In this document: positions 9,276 through 19,099 of the stretch, piece by piece
Position numbering within the stretch: the first letter of the stretch is position 1
How the letters are laid out: every line of letters begins with the position of its first letter
Origin: Pseudomonas iridis
GTDB taxonomy: Bacteria > Pseudomonadota > Gammaproteobacteria > Pseudomonadales > Pseudomonadaceae
Assembly: GCF_017980685.1 (NCBI RefSeq)
Contig: NZ_JACXXO010000006.1
Coordinates: 1 to 64,000, forward strand
Length of the DNA stretch: 64,000 nucleotides
Direction: 5' to 3'
Program-made: the position numbers and the translations under genes
Notes under the pieces: generated by a model
The model's database searches: none
Told to the model about the DNA's origin: nothing
The model's input: the letters and a program-made list of their open reading frames with translations, nothing else

Positions 9276-9330
9276 GCGTCGCTGGCTCTGGTCGTTAGAC
9301 CCACCGCCAGCAACCCGAATTGAATAAAAC

Positions 9331-9363
9331 AAAACCCGTCGTGGGAAACCACGACGGGTTTTG
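9331..9363 (+). terminator. Rho-independent terminator after the DUF1127 gene
   Basis: AAAACCCGTCGTGG and CCACGACGGGTTTT form a 14-bp stem with a GAAA loop. The A and T ends make it potentially active in both directions. Confidence 0.92.
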
Positions 9364-9443
9364 TCGTTCTGGATGCTTCAAAACCGCAGAATAGACGCTT
9401 CGAGATTAAAACAAGCACAGTTTTAGTTTTATCAACATTCATA

Positions 9444-9454
9444 GGTACAGTTAT
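9444..9454 (-). promoter_or_regulatory. AACTGTACC-type box upstream of the DUF2388 cluster
   Basis: GGTACAGTTAT is the inverse of AACTGTACC and matches the boxes upstream of the DUF1127 gene. It suggests that one regulator may act on both transcription units. Confidence 0.35.
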
Positions 9455-9608
9455 ACGTGTTCCGCAGAAGCCAGCATTCTGACCACTGGGCGAATTGCAC
9501 AGAGCAGCCTAATATCCATTCAGTACGTGGCGAATGCTGTGCCGATGGCGTCTGACTCCTCAGATACCGAGCCACCTCTCTATACGGTTTATCCACAGGA
9601 GTTACCCC

Positions 9609-9926
9609 ATGACCCGTCTTCGCATGCTCAGCGCCGCAGCCCTGTTGGCCGTGGCTGCCAACGCCAGCGCTACCAGCTTCATCGTGACCACTGACTCGAT
9701 TGTCGGCGCCCTGAAAGCCTCCTCCGACGCTACTTCCGACGTCACCTCTTCCTTCCGTGACGACAAGATCGTGCTCGCTGCCCGTGACGACGCAGCCAGC
9801 TTCGTCGCCAGCCAAGGCGACATCCGAGGCGTGAAACTGGAAAGCGCGCTGGATCACATTCGTCATCAGGCGCCACAACTGCAAGCCACCGACGCTCAGT
9901 TGGCTCAGGCCATTCTGACTATCTAA
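9609..9926 (+). CDS. DUF2388 family exported protein 1
   Basis: A 105-residue protein with a Sec signal peptide (cleavage probably after NASA at about residue 20). The mature part contains the motif DDAASFVASQGDIRG followed by a short helix-rich tail ending LAQAILTI. Two similar genes follow at once (10034 and 10385), so this is a tandem family leading into a DUF4105 gene. The ATG at 9609 gives a clean signal peptide; earlier in-frame starts do not. Function is unknown, and a periplasmic location is inferred. Confidence 0.82.
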   Translation: MTRLRMLSAAALLAVAANASATSFIVTTDSIVGALKASSDATSDVTSSFRDDKIVLAARDDAASFVASQGDIRGVKLESALDHIRHQAPQLQATDAQLAQAILTI

Positions 9927-10033
9927 GCAGTCGCGGCATGGCGGGGCACGCCGGTCGTGTCCCGATATTTCGGCGCTGGCTCTAGTCCGGGCATTGCGCT
10001 AGCCTTACGGCTCGCCAACAGTTGCCGAGTCCC

Positions 10034-10342
10034 ATGCCTTTTATTCAAAAACTCCTGATCCCTTGCGTATTGTTAACTGCTTGCTGGACGACCTCGGCCA
10101 ACGCCTTCGACGTCTCCACGCAAAACACCGTGGTGAGCGTCTGGGCGACCGGCATGGTGTCTTCCGCGCCGTTCGACCGTAAACTGCTGCTCGTCGCTCA
10201 CGATGATGCGGCGGTGTTTGTTGCCAGTGACGGAGAATTGCGCGGCGCTCGATTGGAATCCGCACTGCACTACCTGCGTAAAACCCGGCCGAAACTTCAT
10301 GCCAGCGACCTTGAACTGGCAGAGGCAATTCTCGTCCAATAG
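10034..10342 (+). CDS. DUF2388 family exported protein 2
   Basis: A 102-residue paralog of its neighbours, with signal peptide (…WTTSANA) and the motif HDDAAVFVASDGELRGARLESALHYLR. It is the most divergent of the three copies. A TTG at 10022 could add four residues, but the ATG at 10034 gives a normal signal peptide. It lies between the other two copies on the same strand and is probably co-transcribed. Function is unknown. Confidence 0.78.
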   Translation: MPFIQKLLIPCVLLTACWTTSANAFDVSTQNTVVSVWATGMVSSAPFDRKLLLVAHDDAAVFVASDGELRGARLESALHYLRKTRPKLHASDLELAEAILVQ

Positions 10343-10384
10343 TTAACCCAGTCCCTTGTTAACTTTGCCCTTCGGAGTCGTTCC

Positions 10385-10705
10385 ATGCGTAGCCCGCTGA
10401 TTGCTGCCGCCCTTGGCCTGTTTTTATTGGCCGACCTGGCCCAGGCCCAAACCCTGGTAGCCACCAGTAACATCATCGTTCGTGCCTCCCAGCGCACCAT
10501 TGATTTCACGTCTGATACCACCACGTCGATTCGCGACTCGAAAATCATCCGCGAAGCCCACGACGACGCCGCCAGCTTTGTCGCCAGCAAGGGTGATATC
10601 CGTGGTGCGCACCTGGAAGCCGCTCTCAACACCTTGCGCACACGCGTGCCGGAAGCTCGCGACGCCAGTGATCAGGTTCTCGCCGAAGCCATCCTCGCAC
10701 TGTGA
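10385..10705 (+). CDS. DUF2388 family exported protein 3
   Basis: A 106-residue paralog with signal peptide ending …LAQAQT and the motif AHDDAASFVASKGDIRGAHLEAAL, ending LAEAILAL. It has a GGAG ribosome site. Its TGA stop overlaps the GTG start of the DUF4105 gene (GTGA), so the two are translationally coupled, which argues for a shared function in the cell envelope. Confidence 0.82.
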   Translation: MRSPLIAAALGLFLLADLAQAQTLVATSNIIVRASQRTIDFTSDTTTSIRDSKIIREAHDDAASFVASKGDIRGAHLEAALNTLRTRVPEARDASDQVLAEAILAL

Positions 10706-12663
10706 AGTCACTTGGCGCCTGGCTACTGGCCGGGGCGTTGTTGCTACTTGGCAACAGCGCCTACGCCGGCCTGCAATTGCGGCTCAAGACCGACGGTCTG
10801 AGCCCCGCCCAGCAACAGGCCAGCCAGGCGCTGATCGATGAAGCCATGCAGGCCTTGCCGCCGAGCTTTATCGAGCGGCTGGATCGGCGCATCGATGTCG
10901 GCTGGACCGATGACATGCCCGGCAATGCCTATGGCCAGGCAACCCTGGTCGCCGAACTCGATCTGAACCGCAAATTGCTCGCCAGTCTCACCGACGGCAG
11001 CGCGGCCAAAGAGAAGACCAATCGCCCCCACGGCACTGTGCGCCAGGAACTGCTCGCCACGGTGCTGCACGAAATCACCCACATTTATGACCGCGCACGC
11101 CTCTGGCCAAACGCCGAGCGCACGCTGATCCAGCGCTGCACCCGGCGCTTCAACAGTGTCGGGCTGATCGGCATTCCCGATGAGTGCCGTGGCCAGAACG
11201 GGCGCCGCTTCACCCTTAGTGATGACCCGCGATTGCTCGACCTCGCCGGGTGGCCGCAATACGTCGGCCGTCGCGGCGAGCGCGAGCAACACAACCGACA
11301 GATTGCCCGCAGCCCGGACCTGTACGAAATCTCCAGTCCCAAGGAGTTCGTCGCGGTCAACATGGAGTACTTCCTGCTCGACCCGAGCTACGCGTGCCGC
11401 CGCCCGGCGCTGTATCGCTACTACAAGGATCACTTCGGCTGGGCACCACCGGCCCCGAATTCCTGCGCCAAGACCTTTGCGTTTCTGAACGCCGGCAACG
11501 ATTTCGCCAAGCAACCATTGGGGCAAGTCGATCCGGAGCGTGTCTACGCCGTCGATTATTTACTGGCCGAGGCCAATCAGAACTGGGTCAGCCGCTGGGG
11601 TCACAGCATGTTGCGTCTGGTGATCTGTGCACCGGGGCGTCCGCGTGGCCCGGATTGCCGGCTCGATCTGGATCAACATCTGGTGCTGTCCTACCGCGCT
11701 TTCGTCGGTGATGTGCAGTTGTCGAGTTGGGACGGATTGGTCGGTAAATACCCCTCTCGGCTGTTCGTCCTGCCGTTGGCGCAGGTGATCGACGAGTACA
11801 CCAAGACCGAACTGCGCAGCCTCGCCTCGGTACCGCTGAATCTGTCGCGCAGCGAGATCGAAGGCGTGGTCGAACATGCCGCCGAGATGCATTGGAGCTA
11901 CGACGGCAACTATTTCTTCCTGTCCAATAACTGCGCAGTGGAAGGCTTGAAACTGTTGCGCAGCGGCAGCAACAACGCGCAACTCACCGGCCTCGACAGC
12001 ATCATGCCCAACGGTCTGCTGGAAGTGCTCAAGGGCCGTGGTCTGGCCGACACCAGCGTGCTGGATGATCCGAAAGAAGCGCTGCGTCTGGGCTATCGCT
12101 TCGACTCGTTCCGCGATCGCTATCAAGCGATGTTCGACGTGCTGAAGAAGCAGCTGCCAATCAAACAGAACACCGTTGAGGAGTGGCTTTCGTTGTCGGC
12201 CGAAGAACGCCGCGAATGGTTCGATCGCGCCGACCTGCGCACCAGCGCCGCGCTGTTGCTGCTGGAGCAGGCCAGTTTCCGTCGCCAGTTGTTGCTCGCG
12301 CAGGACGAGGTCAAACAGCGTTACCTCGGTGCGCGGGAACTGGAGAATGGCGGAATGGACAAGGCCAATGCGACCTTGCAGGAAATCCTCGCCAACAGTG
12401 GGTTCCTCAGCCGTCCGGCAGAACTGCTGGATTCGAAAGGCTACGGTTTGCCGCAACCCAGCGAGTTCAGCCGACTGGAAACGGAAAGCAGCCAGCGGCA
12501 GAAGAAGCTGCTGTTACTCAGCGGCGACCTCGACAAGGAAGTGCGTAAGTTGCTGGAACCCAAGCGCGCCGCCGAAATTGCCGCCAGTGAGGCCAACGTG
12601 AAACAGATCGGCGAGCATTTGCGCAAACTGCACAAGGCGTCCGGCGGGCTGGAGCTGCCGTAA
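10702..12663 (+). CDS. Exported protein with HExxH zincin motif and DUF4105 domain
   Basis: A 653-residue protein with a signal peptide (cleavage near residue 22, SAYA). An N-terminal region contains VLHEITHIYDR (HEITH at about 123-127) with acidic residues in SPKEFVAVNMEYF at about 213-224 as possible third ligands, as in zinc peptidases. From about residue 285 a DUF4105 (Lnb_N-like) domain follows with WGHSMLRL (His 301) and LSNNCAVEG (Cys 411), spaced like a cysteine-hydrolase His/Cys pair. The C-terminal 200 residues are helical and charged. The GTG start overlaps the preceding stop. The enzymatic roles are inferred from motifs only. Confidence 0.82.
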   Translation: MKSLGAWLLAGALLLLGNSAYAGLQLRLKTDGLSPAQQQASQALIDEAMQALPPSFIERLDRRIDVGWTDDMPGNAYGQATLVAELDLNRKLLASLTDGSAAKEKTNRPHGTVRQELLATVLHEITHIYDRARLWPNAERTLIQRCTRRFNSVGLIGIPDECRGQNGRRFTLSDDPRLLDLAGWPQYVGRRGEREQHNRQIARSPDLYEISSPKEFVAVNMEYFLLDPSYACRRPALYRYYKDHFGWAPPAPNSCAKTFAFLNAGNDFAKQPLGQVDPERVYAVDYLLAEANQNWVSRWGHSMLRLVICAPGRPRGPDCRLDLDQHLVLSYRAFVGDVQLSSWDGLVGKYPSRLFVLPLAQVIDEYTKTELRSLASVPLNLSRSEIEGVVEHAAEMHWSYDGNYFFLSNNCAVEGLKLLRSGSNNAQLTGLDSIMPNGLLEVLKGRGLADTSVLDDPKEALRLGYRFDSFRDRYQAMFDVLKKQLPIKQNTVEEWLSLSAEERREWFDRADLRTSAALLLLEQASFRRQLLLAQDEVKQRYLGARELENGGMDKANATLQEILANSGFLSRPAELLDSKGYGLPQPSEFSRLETESSQRQKKLLLLSGDLDKEVRKLLEPKRAAEIAASEANVKQIGEHLRKLHKASGGLELP

Positions 12664-12667
12664 AGGC

Positions 12668-12736
12668 AAAAGATCGCAGCCTGTGGCAATTCCTACAAAG
12701 GTCACATGTAGGAGCTGCAACAGGCTGCGATCTTTT
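12668..12736. repeat. REP pair, GATCGCAGCCTG type
   Basis: AAAAGATCGCAGCCTG on the left and CAGGCTGCGATCTTTT on the right form a long inverted repeat around TGTAGGAGCTGCAA. It lies between the converging DUF4105 and trpA genes and ends in T-runs on both strands, so it likely terminates both. The same type occurs at 51417-51494. Confidence 0.85.
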
Positions 12737-12803
12737 GACTGACTAACGATTAATCCAGAACCCCGGTGCCCAGGCACTTTCCTCTGAACCAGGAACTCTA
12801 CCT

Positions 12804-13615
12804 TTAGCTGGCGCGAGCCTTCCGCACGCCCTCTGCCAGTGCCGAGCACAGGCTCAATACGCCGTCGATGGCCTGATCCGGAGTCTGGGCATTGGCGATG
12901 TGATCGATCAACGCCGAACCCACCACAACCCCGTCAGCCAGACGCGCAATCGCGGCGGCCTGCTCTGGTGTGCGGATACCGAAACCAATGCTGATCGGCA
13001 GATCGGTGTGGCGGCGCAAACGAGCGACCGCCTCTTCGACATGCTCCAGCGTCGCCGCGCCGGCACCGGTGACACCGGCAACCGACACGTAGTACACAAA
13101 ACCGGAACTGCCGTTGAGAACCTTCGGCAGTCGCGCGTCGTCGGTGGTCGGCGTAGTCAGACGGATGAAATCCAGGCCGGCAGCCTGCGCCGGGTCGCAC
13201 AGTTCGTCGTTGTGCTCCGGCGGCATGTCGACAACGATCAGGCCGTCGACGCCAGCCTCTTTGGCCTGCGCAATGAAACGCTCGACACCAAACTTGTGGA
13301 TCGGGTTGTAGTAGCCCATCAGCACCAGCGGTGTGTCGCTGTTGTCTTCGCGGAACTCGCGAACCATTTGCAGGGTTTTCAGCAGATTCTGCTTGGCGCC
13401 CAATGCGCGGATGTTCGCCAGTTGAATCGCCGGGCCGTCAGCCATCGGATCGGTGAACGGCATGCCCAACTCAATCACGTCGGCGCCGGCTTTCGACAAG
13501 CCTTTGAGGATCGCCAGCGAAGTGTCGTAATCCGGATCACCGGCGGTGACAAAGGTCACCAGCGCGGCGCGATTCTGTTGCTTGAGTTCGGCAAAACGGG
13601 TTTGCAGGCGGCTCA

Positions 13616-13616
<1 letters not shown>
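12804..13616 (-). CDS. trpA: Tryptophan synthase alpha chain
   Basis: The 270-residue TIM-barrel subunit cleaves indole-3-glycerol phosphate to indole. The catalytic pair lies in [16 protein letters not shown] (Glu near 50, Asp near 61), and the phosphate-binding [13 protein letters not shown] lies near the C-terminus. The start at 13616 ([11 protein letters not shown]) is chosen because it overlaps the trpB stop by one base (TGATG). The longer open frame upstream is trpB read in another frame. Confidence 0.97.
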
Positions 13617-14968
<1,352 letters not shown>

Positions 14969-15886
14969 ATGAGCCACGACCTTCCCCCGCTCAACGCTTT
15001 GCGCGCCTTCGAAGCCACTGCCCGTCTGAACAGCGTCAGCCAGGCCGCCGAACAACTGCACGTGACCCATGGCGCGGTCAGCCGCCAGCTCAAGGTGCTC
15101 GAAGAACACCTTGGCGTCAGCCTGTTCGTCAAGGATGGGCGCGGCTTGAAACTCACAGATGCCGGTGTGCGTTTACGCGATGCCAGCGGCGAGGCGTTTG
15201 ATCGCTTGCGCAGTGTTTGTGCCGAGCTGACGCAACGTACAGCCGATGCGCCGTTCGTGCTCGGCTGCTCGGGAAGCTTGCTGGCGCGCTGGTTCATCCC
15301 GCGATTGGGAAGGCTGAATGCCGATCTGCCGGATTTGCGCCTGCATTTATCGGCGGGTGAAGGTGATCTCGACCCGAGGCGACCGGGACTGGACGCATTG
15401 CTGCTGTTCGCAGAACCACCCTGGCCCGCAGACATGCAGGTTTATGAGCTGGCCGCAGAACGCATCGGCCCCGTAATGAGCCCGCTGTTCAACGGGTATC
15501 AACGCCTGCAAACCGCGCCCGCTTCAGCGCTGCTCGACGAACCCTTGCTGCACACGACATCTCGGCCGCAAGCCTGGCCGAGCTGGGCACAGCAAAATCA
15601 CCTCGACGCCAAGACGTTGAAGCTCGGGCAAGGTTTTGAGCATTTGTATTATTTGCTGGAAGCCGCAGTGGCGGGCCTTGGGGTGGCTATCGCGCCGGAG
15701 CCGCTGGTGACCGAAGACTTGAAGGCCGGGCGCCTGGTTGCGCCGTGGGGCTTCTGTGAAACCCCGGCGCAACTGGCGTTGTGGCTACCCAAGCGCGCCG
15801 CGGATGGGCGCGCCCGGCAACTGGCGCACTGGCTCAAACAAGAGCTGCGCCAGCCGGATCACTCGCCGCGCTTGAACAGCAAGTAA
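14969..15886 (+). CDS. trpI: LysR-type activator of trpBA
   Basis: A 305-residue LysR regulator. The helix-turn-helix lies in [26 protein letters not shown] (residues about 20-45) and the effector domain from about 90. Its place opposite trpB identifies it as TrpI, which activates trpBA on binding indole-3-glycerol phosphate. The 3' end overlaps the converging DUF883 gene by 28 bases. Confidence 0.95.
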   Translation: MSHDLPPLNALRAFEATARLNSVSQAAEQLHVTHGAVSRQLKVLEEHLGVSLFVKDGRGLKLTDAGVRLRDASGEAFDRLRSVCAELTQRTADAPFVLGCSGSLLARWFIPRLGRLNADLPDLRLHLSAGEGDLDPRRPGLDALLLFAEPPWPADMQVYELAAERIGPVMSPLFNGYQRLQTAPASALLDEPLLHTTSRPQAWPSWAQQNHLDAKTLKLGQGFEHLYYLLEAAVAGLGVAIAPEPLVTEDLKAGRLVAPWGFCETPAQLALWLPKRAADGRARQLAHWLKQELRQPDHSPRLNSK

Positions 15887-16185
15887 GCGGCCAGTAGACC
15901 CAAAGCACCCACCGCAACACCGGCGGTGGTCCATGGATGTTCCTGCGCGTAATCGCGGGTGGCGATCCCGGTCTCGCGGGTCTTCACTTTGACTTCTTCG
16001 TAGGCATCGCTAAGCAGATGACGCGAATGTTTCAGCGCACTTTCGGCATTGCTTTTTAGCGCCTTGAGGGTTTTGCGCGACTCGTCGGAAGCGTCGTCCT
16101 TCAGGCCTTCCAACGACTTGAGCAGACTCTCGATCTCCGCTTCCATGCTTTGCAATGAGGCTTTACGTAAAGAGGTGTTGGCCAT
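15859..16185 (-). CDS. DUF883 family membrane-anchored protein (ElaB/YqjD-like)
   Basis: A 108-residue protein with a charged amphipathic helical region (residues about 10-75) and one C-terminal transmembrane helix ([19 protein letters not shown]) ending in KRGE. This is the ElaB/YqjD layout; in E. coli YqjD these proteins bind ribosomes at the membrane in stationary phase. The start at 16185 has a GGAGAG site. The last 28 bases run convergently into trpI. The role here is inferred from the family. Confidence 0.88.
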   Translation of the reverse strand: MANTSLRKASLQSMEAEIESLLKSLEGLKDDASDESRKTLKALKSNAESALKHSRHLLSDAYEEVKVKTRETGIATRDYAQEHPWTTAGVAVGALGLLAAYLLFKRGE

Positions 16186-16342
16186 GGTGGCTCTCCTGCA
16201 TTGGTGATGAGTGGCGTGTGTTGATTGGGACTTCAGCGGATTGAGAAAGTGCAGAAATTCTGAACTTCGCTTGCGCAAAGCCGCCGAAATCAACAGTGCA
16301 AATTCACTGCTAGTCTCAATTCCACATCCCAAGGAGATCACC

Positions 16343-16558
16343 ATGACTGACCACCACACGTACAAAAAAGTCGAGCTGGTCGGCTCGTCCCCAACCAGCA
16401 TCGAAGACGCCATCAACAATGCGTTGGCAGAAGCCAACAAAAGCATCAAGCATCTGGAGTGGTTTGAGGTGACCGAGACCCGCGGCCACATCAAGGACGG
16501 TAAAGCTGCGCACTTTCAGGTAACACTGAAAGTCGGGTTCCGCATCGCCAGTAGCTGA
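16343..16558 (+). CDS. Dodecin flavin-binding protein
   Basis: A 71-residue dodecin. The sequence HTYKKVELVGSSPTSIEDAINNALAEA, the stacking Trp in LEWFEVTETRG and the end FQVTLKVGFRI match the family. Dodecins form dodecameric spheres that store or buffer FMN/riboflavin. AAGGAG lies seven bases before the ATG. It is a single gene, divergent from the DUF883 gene. Confidence 0.95.
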   Translation: MTDHHTYKKVELVGSSPTSIEDAINNALAEANKSIKHLEWFEVTETRGHIKDGKAAHFQVTLKVGFRIASS

Positions 16559-16686
16559 GTTTGGTCTACGCTTCTGAACTTGCGCGCTGGCCGAGTGCCA
16601 TAGGAATGGCAAAGCGCTACAAGGTGGGCATGTCGGGTGAATAACCCGATGCCCGCCTCTTTTAATCCGACCAGGGAGTGCGACCG

Positions 16687-16911
16687 ATGAAGAAGTTCAT
16701 GTTGGCAGTAGGTTTGTTGAGCCTTGCGGGTGGTGCATTTGCAGCCGGCAAGCCTTGTGAAGAACTGAAGGCAGAGATTGCGGCGAAACTGGATGCCAAG
16801 GGCGTTTCCGGGTATTCGCTGGAGATCGTCGACAAGGGTGCCGCGGCTGGCGGCGATGTCGTCGGCAGCTGTGAAGGTGGCACCAAGGACATTGTCTACA
16901 AACGCGGTTGA
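16687..16911 (+). CDS. DUF1161 periplasmic protein 1
   Basis: A 74-residue protein with a Sec signal peptide (cleavage after AFAA, about residue 19). The short mature domain has two cysteines (KPCEELKAEI and VGSCEGGTKDIVY) that could form a disulfide. This is the DUF1161 family, function unknown. A close paralog lies at 19100. The ATG at 16687 follows GGGAG; the GTG at 16678 is too early for the site. Confidence 0.88.
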   Translation: MKKFMLAVGLLSLAGGAFAAGKPCEELKAEIAAKLDAKGVSGYSLEIVDKGAAAGGDVVGSCEGGTKDIVYKRG

Positions 16912-16926
16912 TTGCGCCTGAAATGC

Positions 16927-16956
16927 AAAAGCCGACGCGAATGCGTCGGCTTTTTT
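16927..16956 (+). terminator. Rho-independent terminator after the first DUF1161 gene
   Basis: AAAAGCCGACGC pairs with GCGTCGGCTTTT around GAAT, ending in six T. Confidence 0.93.
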
Positions 16957-17000
16957 GTGTCTGCTGCGCACGGCTTTAGGTTGTGGGTGTGGGCCAGAGC

Positions 17001-17154
17001 CAGCCCCTCACCCCAGCCCTCTCCCGAGGGAGAGGGAGCCGATTTGCGTAATCTTTCAGAACCCAAATCCACTCGGTTTCTCAAGTCGATGTACATCGCC
17101 TGAACGCCTCGGTCAGTCCCCTCTCCCTCCGGGAGAGGGTTAGGGTGAGGGGCT
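17001..17154. repeat. MITE-like repeat copy 1
   Basis: A 154-base element with inverted ends: AGCCCCTCACCCCAGCC on the left and the GGTTAGGGTGAGGGGCT type on the right. Each end carries an internal CCCTCTCCC/GGGAGAGGG palindrome. The interior (…TCAAGTCGATG…CCTCGGTC) resembles that of the copy at 46214-46392. It contains no ORF of its own. Confidence 0.85.
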
Positions 17155-17170
17155 CTTCAGCGCCTGACGC

Positions 17171-18172
17171 TTAGCCCTTCATCACCTGCGCCAGCAACTC
17201 GTACGAACGCACGCGATCGGCATGTTCATACAAGTCAGAGGTAAAGATCAGCTCATCAGCCTGGGTTTGCTCAATCAGCACCTGCAGTTTCGCGCGGATT
17301 TTCGCCGGGCTGCCGACCATCGCCAGACCCAGGAAATCTCCCACCGCTTCACGCTCATGGGGCAGCCACAGGCCATCCATGGTTTTCACCGGTGGGCGCT
17401 GCACCAGGCTTTGCCCACGCATCAACGCGAGGATTCGCTGGTACACCGAAGTCGCCAGGTAATCGGCTTGCTCATCAGTGTCCGCCGCCACCAGCGGCAC
17501 ACCAAGCATCACGTAAGGCTTGTCGAGCACCGCCGACGGCTTGAAGTGATTGCGGTAGACGCGGATGGCCTCGTGCATGAAGCGCGGGGCGAAATGCGAG
17601 GCGAAGGCGTAGGGCAAACCGCGCTCGCCGGCCAGTTGCGCACTGAACAGGCTGGAACCGAGCAGCCAGATCGGCACATTGGTGCCGGTGCCGGGCATGG
17701 CGATCACCCGTTGATCCGGGGTGCGCGGGCCGAGATAACGCGCCAGTTCGGCAACGTCTTCCGGGAAGTCGTCAGCACTGCCGGAACGCTCACGGCGAAG
17801 CGCGCGGGCAGTCATTTGATCGGAACCCGGCGCCCGGCCCAGACCGAGGTCGATACGACCCGGATACAGGCTCTCCAGTGTGCCGAACTGTTCGGCGATC
17901 ACCAGCGGCGCATGGTTAGGCAGCATTACCCCGCCAGAACCGACGCGGATGGTCGAGGTACCGCCCGCCAGATAACCGAGCAGCACCGAGGTGGCGGAAC
18001 TGGCGATGCCGTCCATGTTGTGGTGTTCAGCCACCCAGAACCGCGTGTAGCCGAATTTCTCGGCGTGCTGCGCCAGGTCCAGCGAATTGCGCAGCGACTG
18101 CGCCGGGCTGCCGTTCTCGCGCACGGGCACCAGATCGAGGGTGGAAAATTTTACGTCGGACAGTTGCTTCAT
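17171..18172 (-). CDS. LLM-class flavin-dependent oxidoreductase (YhbW-like)
   Basis: A 333-residue luciferase-like monooxygenase. Typical segments are [13 protein letters not shown] (residues about 40-52), [45 protein letters not shown] (about 72-115) and a C-terminal [11 protein letters not shown]. These enzymes bind FMNH2 and oxidise small or sulfonated substrates, but the substrate cannot be read from sequence. It is a single gene, divergent from osmC. Confidence 0.88.
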   Translation of the reverse strand: MKQLSDVKFSTLDLVPVRENGSPAQSLRNSLDLAQHAEKFGYTRFWVAEHHNMDGIASSATSVLLGYLAGGTSTIRVGSGGVMLPNHAPLVIAEQFGTLESLYPGRIDLGLGRAPGSDQMTARALRRERSGSADDFPEDVAELARYLGPRTPDQRVIAMPGTGTNVPIWLLGSSLFSAQLAGERGLPYAFASHFAPRFMHEAIRVYRNHFKPSAVLDKPYVMLGVPLVAADTDEQADYLATSVYQRILALMRGQSLVQRPPVKTMDGLWLPHEREAVGDFLGLAMVGSPAKIRAKLQVLIEQTQADELIFTSDLYEHADRVRSYELLAQVMKG

Positions 18173-18323
18173 AAACCTGCGTCTCCGAGTGAGGAGGCAG
18201 GTTCTTCTCGCAAACGAAAACCTGCCGAATCCATAAGCGTGTTCTATGCAATGAGGGCATATACCCGAGTTTCAATAGCAGGACGAAAAATCCTACTAAA
18301 AAAGTCAACGATTCAGATAGGCT

Positions 18324-18351
18324 GAACTTTGTCCCGACGTCTATCCTCAGA
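18324..18351 (+). promoter_or_regulatory. AlgU (sigma-22) promoter of the OsmC gene
   Basis: GAACTT (18324-18329) and TCAGA (18347-18351) are separated by 17 bases. This matches the AlgU/RpoE consensus GAACTT-N16/17-TCTGA. It lies about 60 bases upstream of the osmC start. P. aeruginosa osmC is known to be AlgU-dependent, which fits. Confidence 0.75.
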
Positions 18352-18412
18352 AGCCTTGCAAGCAAAAACCACGAAGGCGCGGCGTCCCGCGCCAGATCTT
18401 GAGGAGGCAGAC

Positions 18413-18844
18413 ATGGCTATCGTGAAGAAAGCATCCGCACATTGGGAAGGTGATCTGAAAACCGGCATCGGCTCGATTTCCACCGAAACCGGCGTCCTCA
18501 GAGAAGCACCCTACGGCTTCAAGGCGCGCTTCGAGGGCGGTAAAGGCACCAACCCTGAAGAACTGATCGGCGCGGCGCATGCCGGCTGTTTCTCCATGGC
18601 GTTTTCGATGATTCTCGGCGATGCCGGCCTCAAGGCCGACAGCATCGACACCCAGGCTGAAGTCACGCTCGATCAGGTTGAGGGCGGTTTCGCGATCTCT
18701 GCGGTGAAGCTGATTCTCAAGGCGAAAATTCCGGGCGCGACCCAAGAGCAGTTTGAAGAGCTCAGCAACAAAGCCAAAGAAGGATGCCCGGTGTCCAAGG
18801 TGTTGAATGCGAAGATTACCCTTGAGGCTTCGCTGCTCAGCTGA
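18413..18844 (+). CDS. osmC: OsmC family peroxiredoxin
   Basis: A 143-residue OsmC-type thiol peroxidase that reduces organic hydroperoxides. The two redox cysteines lie in AAHAGCFSMAFSMIL (about residue 60) and KEGCPVSKVLNAKI (about 125). The N-terminus KASAHWEGDLKTGIGSISTETG is typical of OsmC rather than Ohr. A GAGGAGG site precedes the ATG. The AlgU-like promoter upstream implies induction by envelope or osmotic stress. Confidence 0.93.
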   Translation: MAIVKKASAHWEGDLKTGIGSISTETGVLREAPYGFKARFEGGKGTNPEELIGAAHAGCFSMAFSMILGDAGLKADSIDTQAEVTLDQVEGGFAISAVKLILKAKIPGATQEQFEELSNKAKEGCPVSKVLNAKITLEASLLS

Positions 18845-18881
18845 TGTTCCAAGGCTGATTCTGGCGTTGGCAGTGCCGACG

Positions 18882-18957
18882 CCTTCGCGAGCAGGCTCGC
18901 TCCCACAGGGTTATGTGAACGCCACAAAACTCTGTAGGAGCGAGCCTGTTCGCGAAG
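18882..18957. repeat. REPIN, GCGAGCAGGCTCGC type
   Basis: CCTTCGCGAGCAGGCTCGCTCC and its inverse GGAGCGAGCCTGTTCGCGAAG flank about 25 bases. This is the common P. fluorescens REP doublet. Further copies of the type lie at 40363-40455 and 55301-55370. Confidence 0.9.
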
Positions 18958-19099
18958 ACGATCTGGAAATCATCACGAGGGGGCAAAAGCTGATCAAAGT
19001 TTGTGAGCGAAGTCAGAACTCGCGTTTCAAAAATGTGGTCGTATACGTGATAGCAGCTTCAGCGCACGCCCGTGCGCGCTGCCTCAAGGAGCTTCATTC

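Larger units (their letters stand above)
9276..9608. other. Intergenic region between the DUF1127 and DUF2388 genes
   Basis: The left part holds a strong terminator (9331-9363). The AT-rich middle has another GGTACAGTTAT box at 9444-9454, the inverted form of the boxes upstream of the DUF1127 gene. No further gene is seen. The promoter of the DUF2388 cluster presumably lies between 9440 and 9590. Confidence 0.5.

Noticed and set aside
16262-16290. Possible AlgU promoter before dodecin
   Set aside because: GAACTT is present, but the -10 position reads CCGAA or CGAAA, a poor match.
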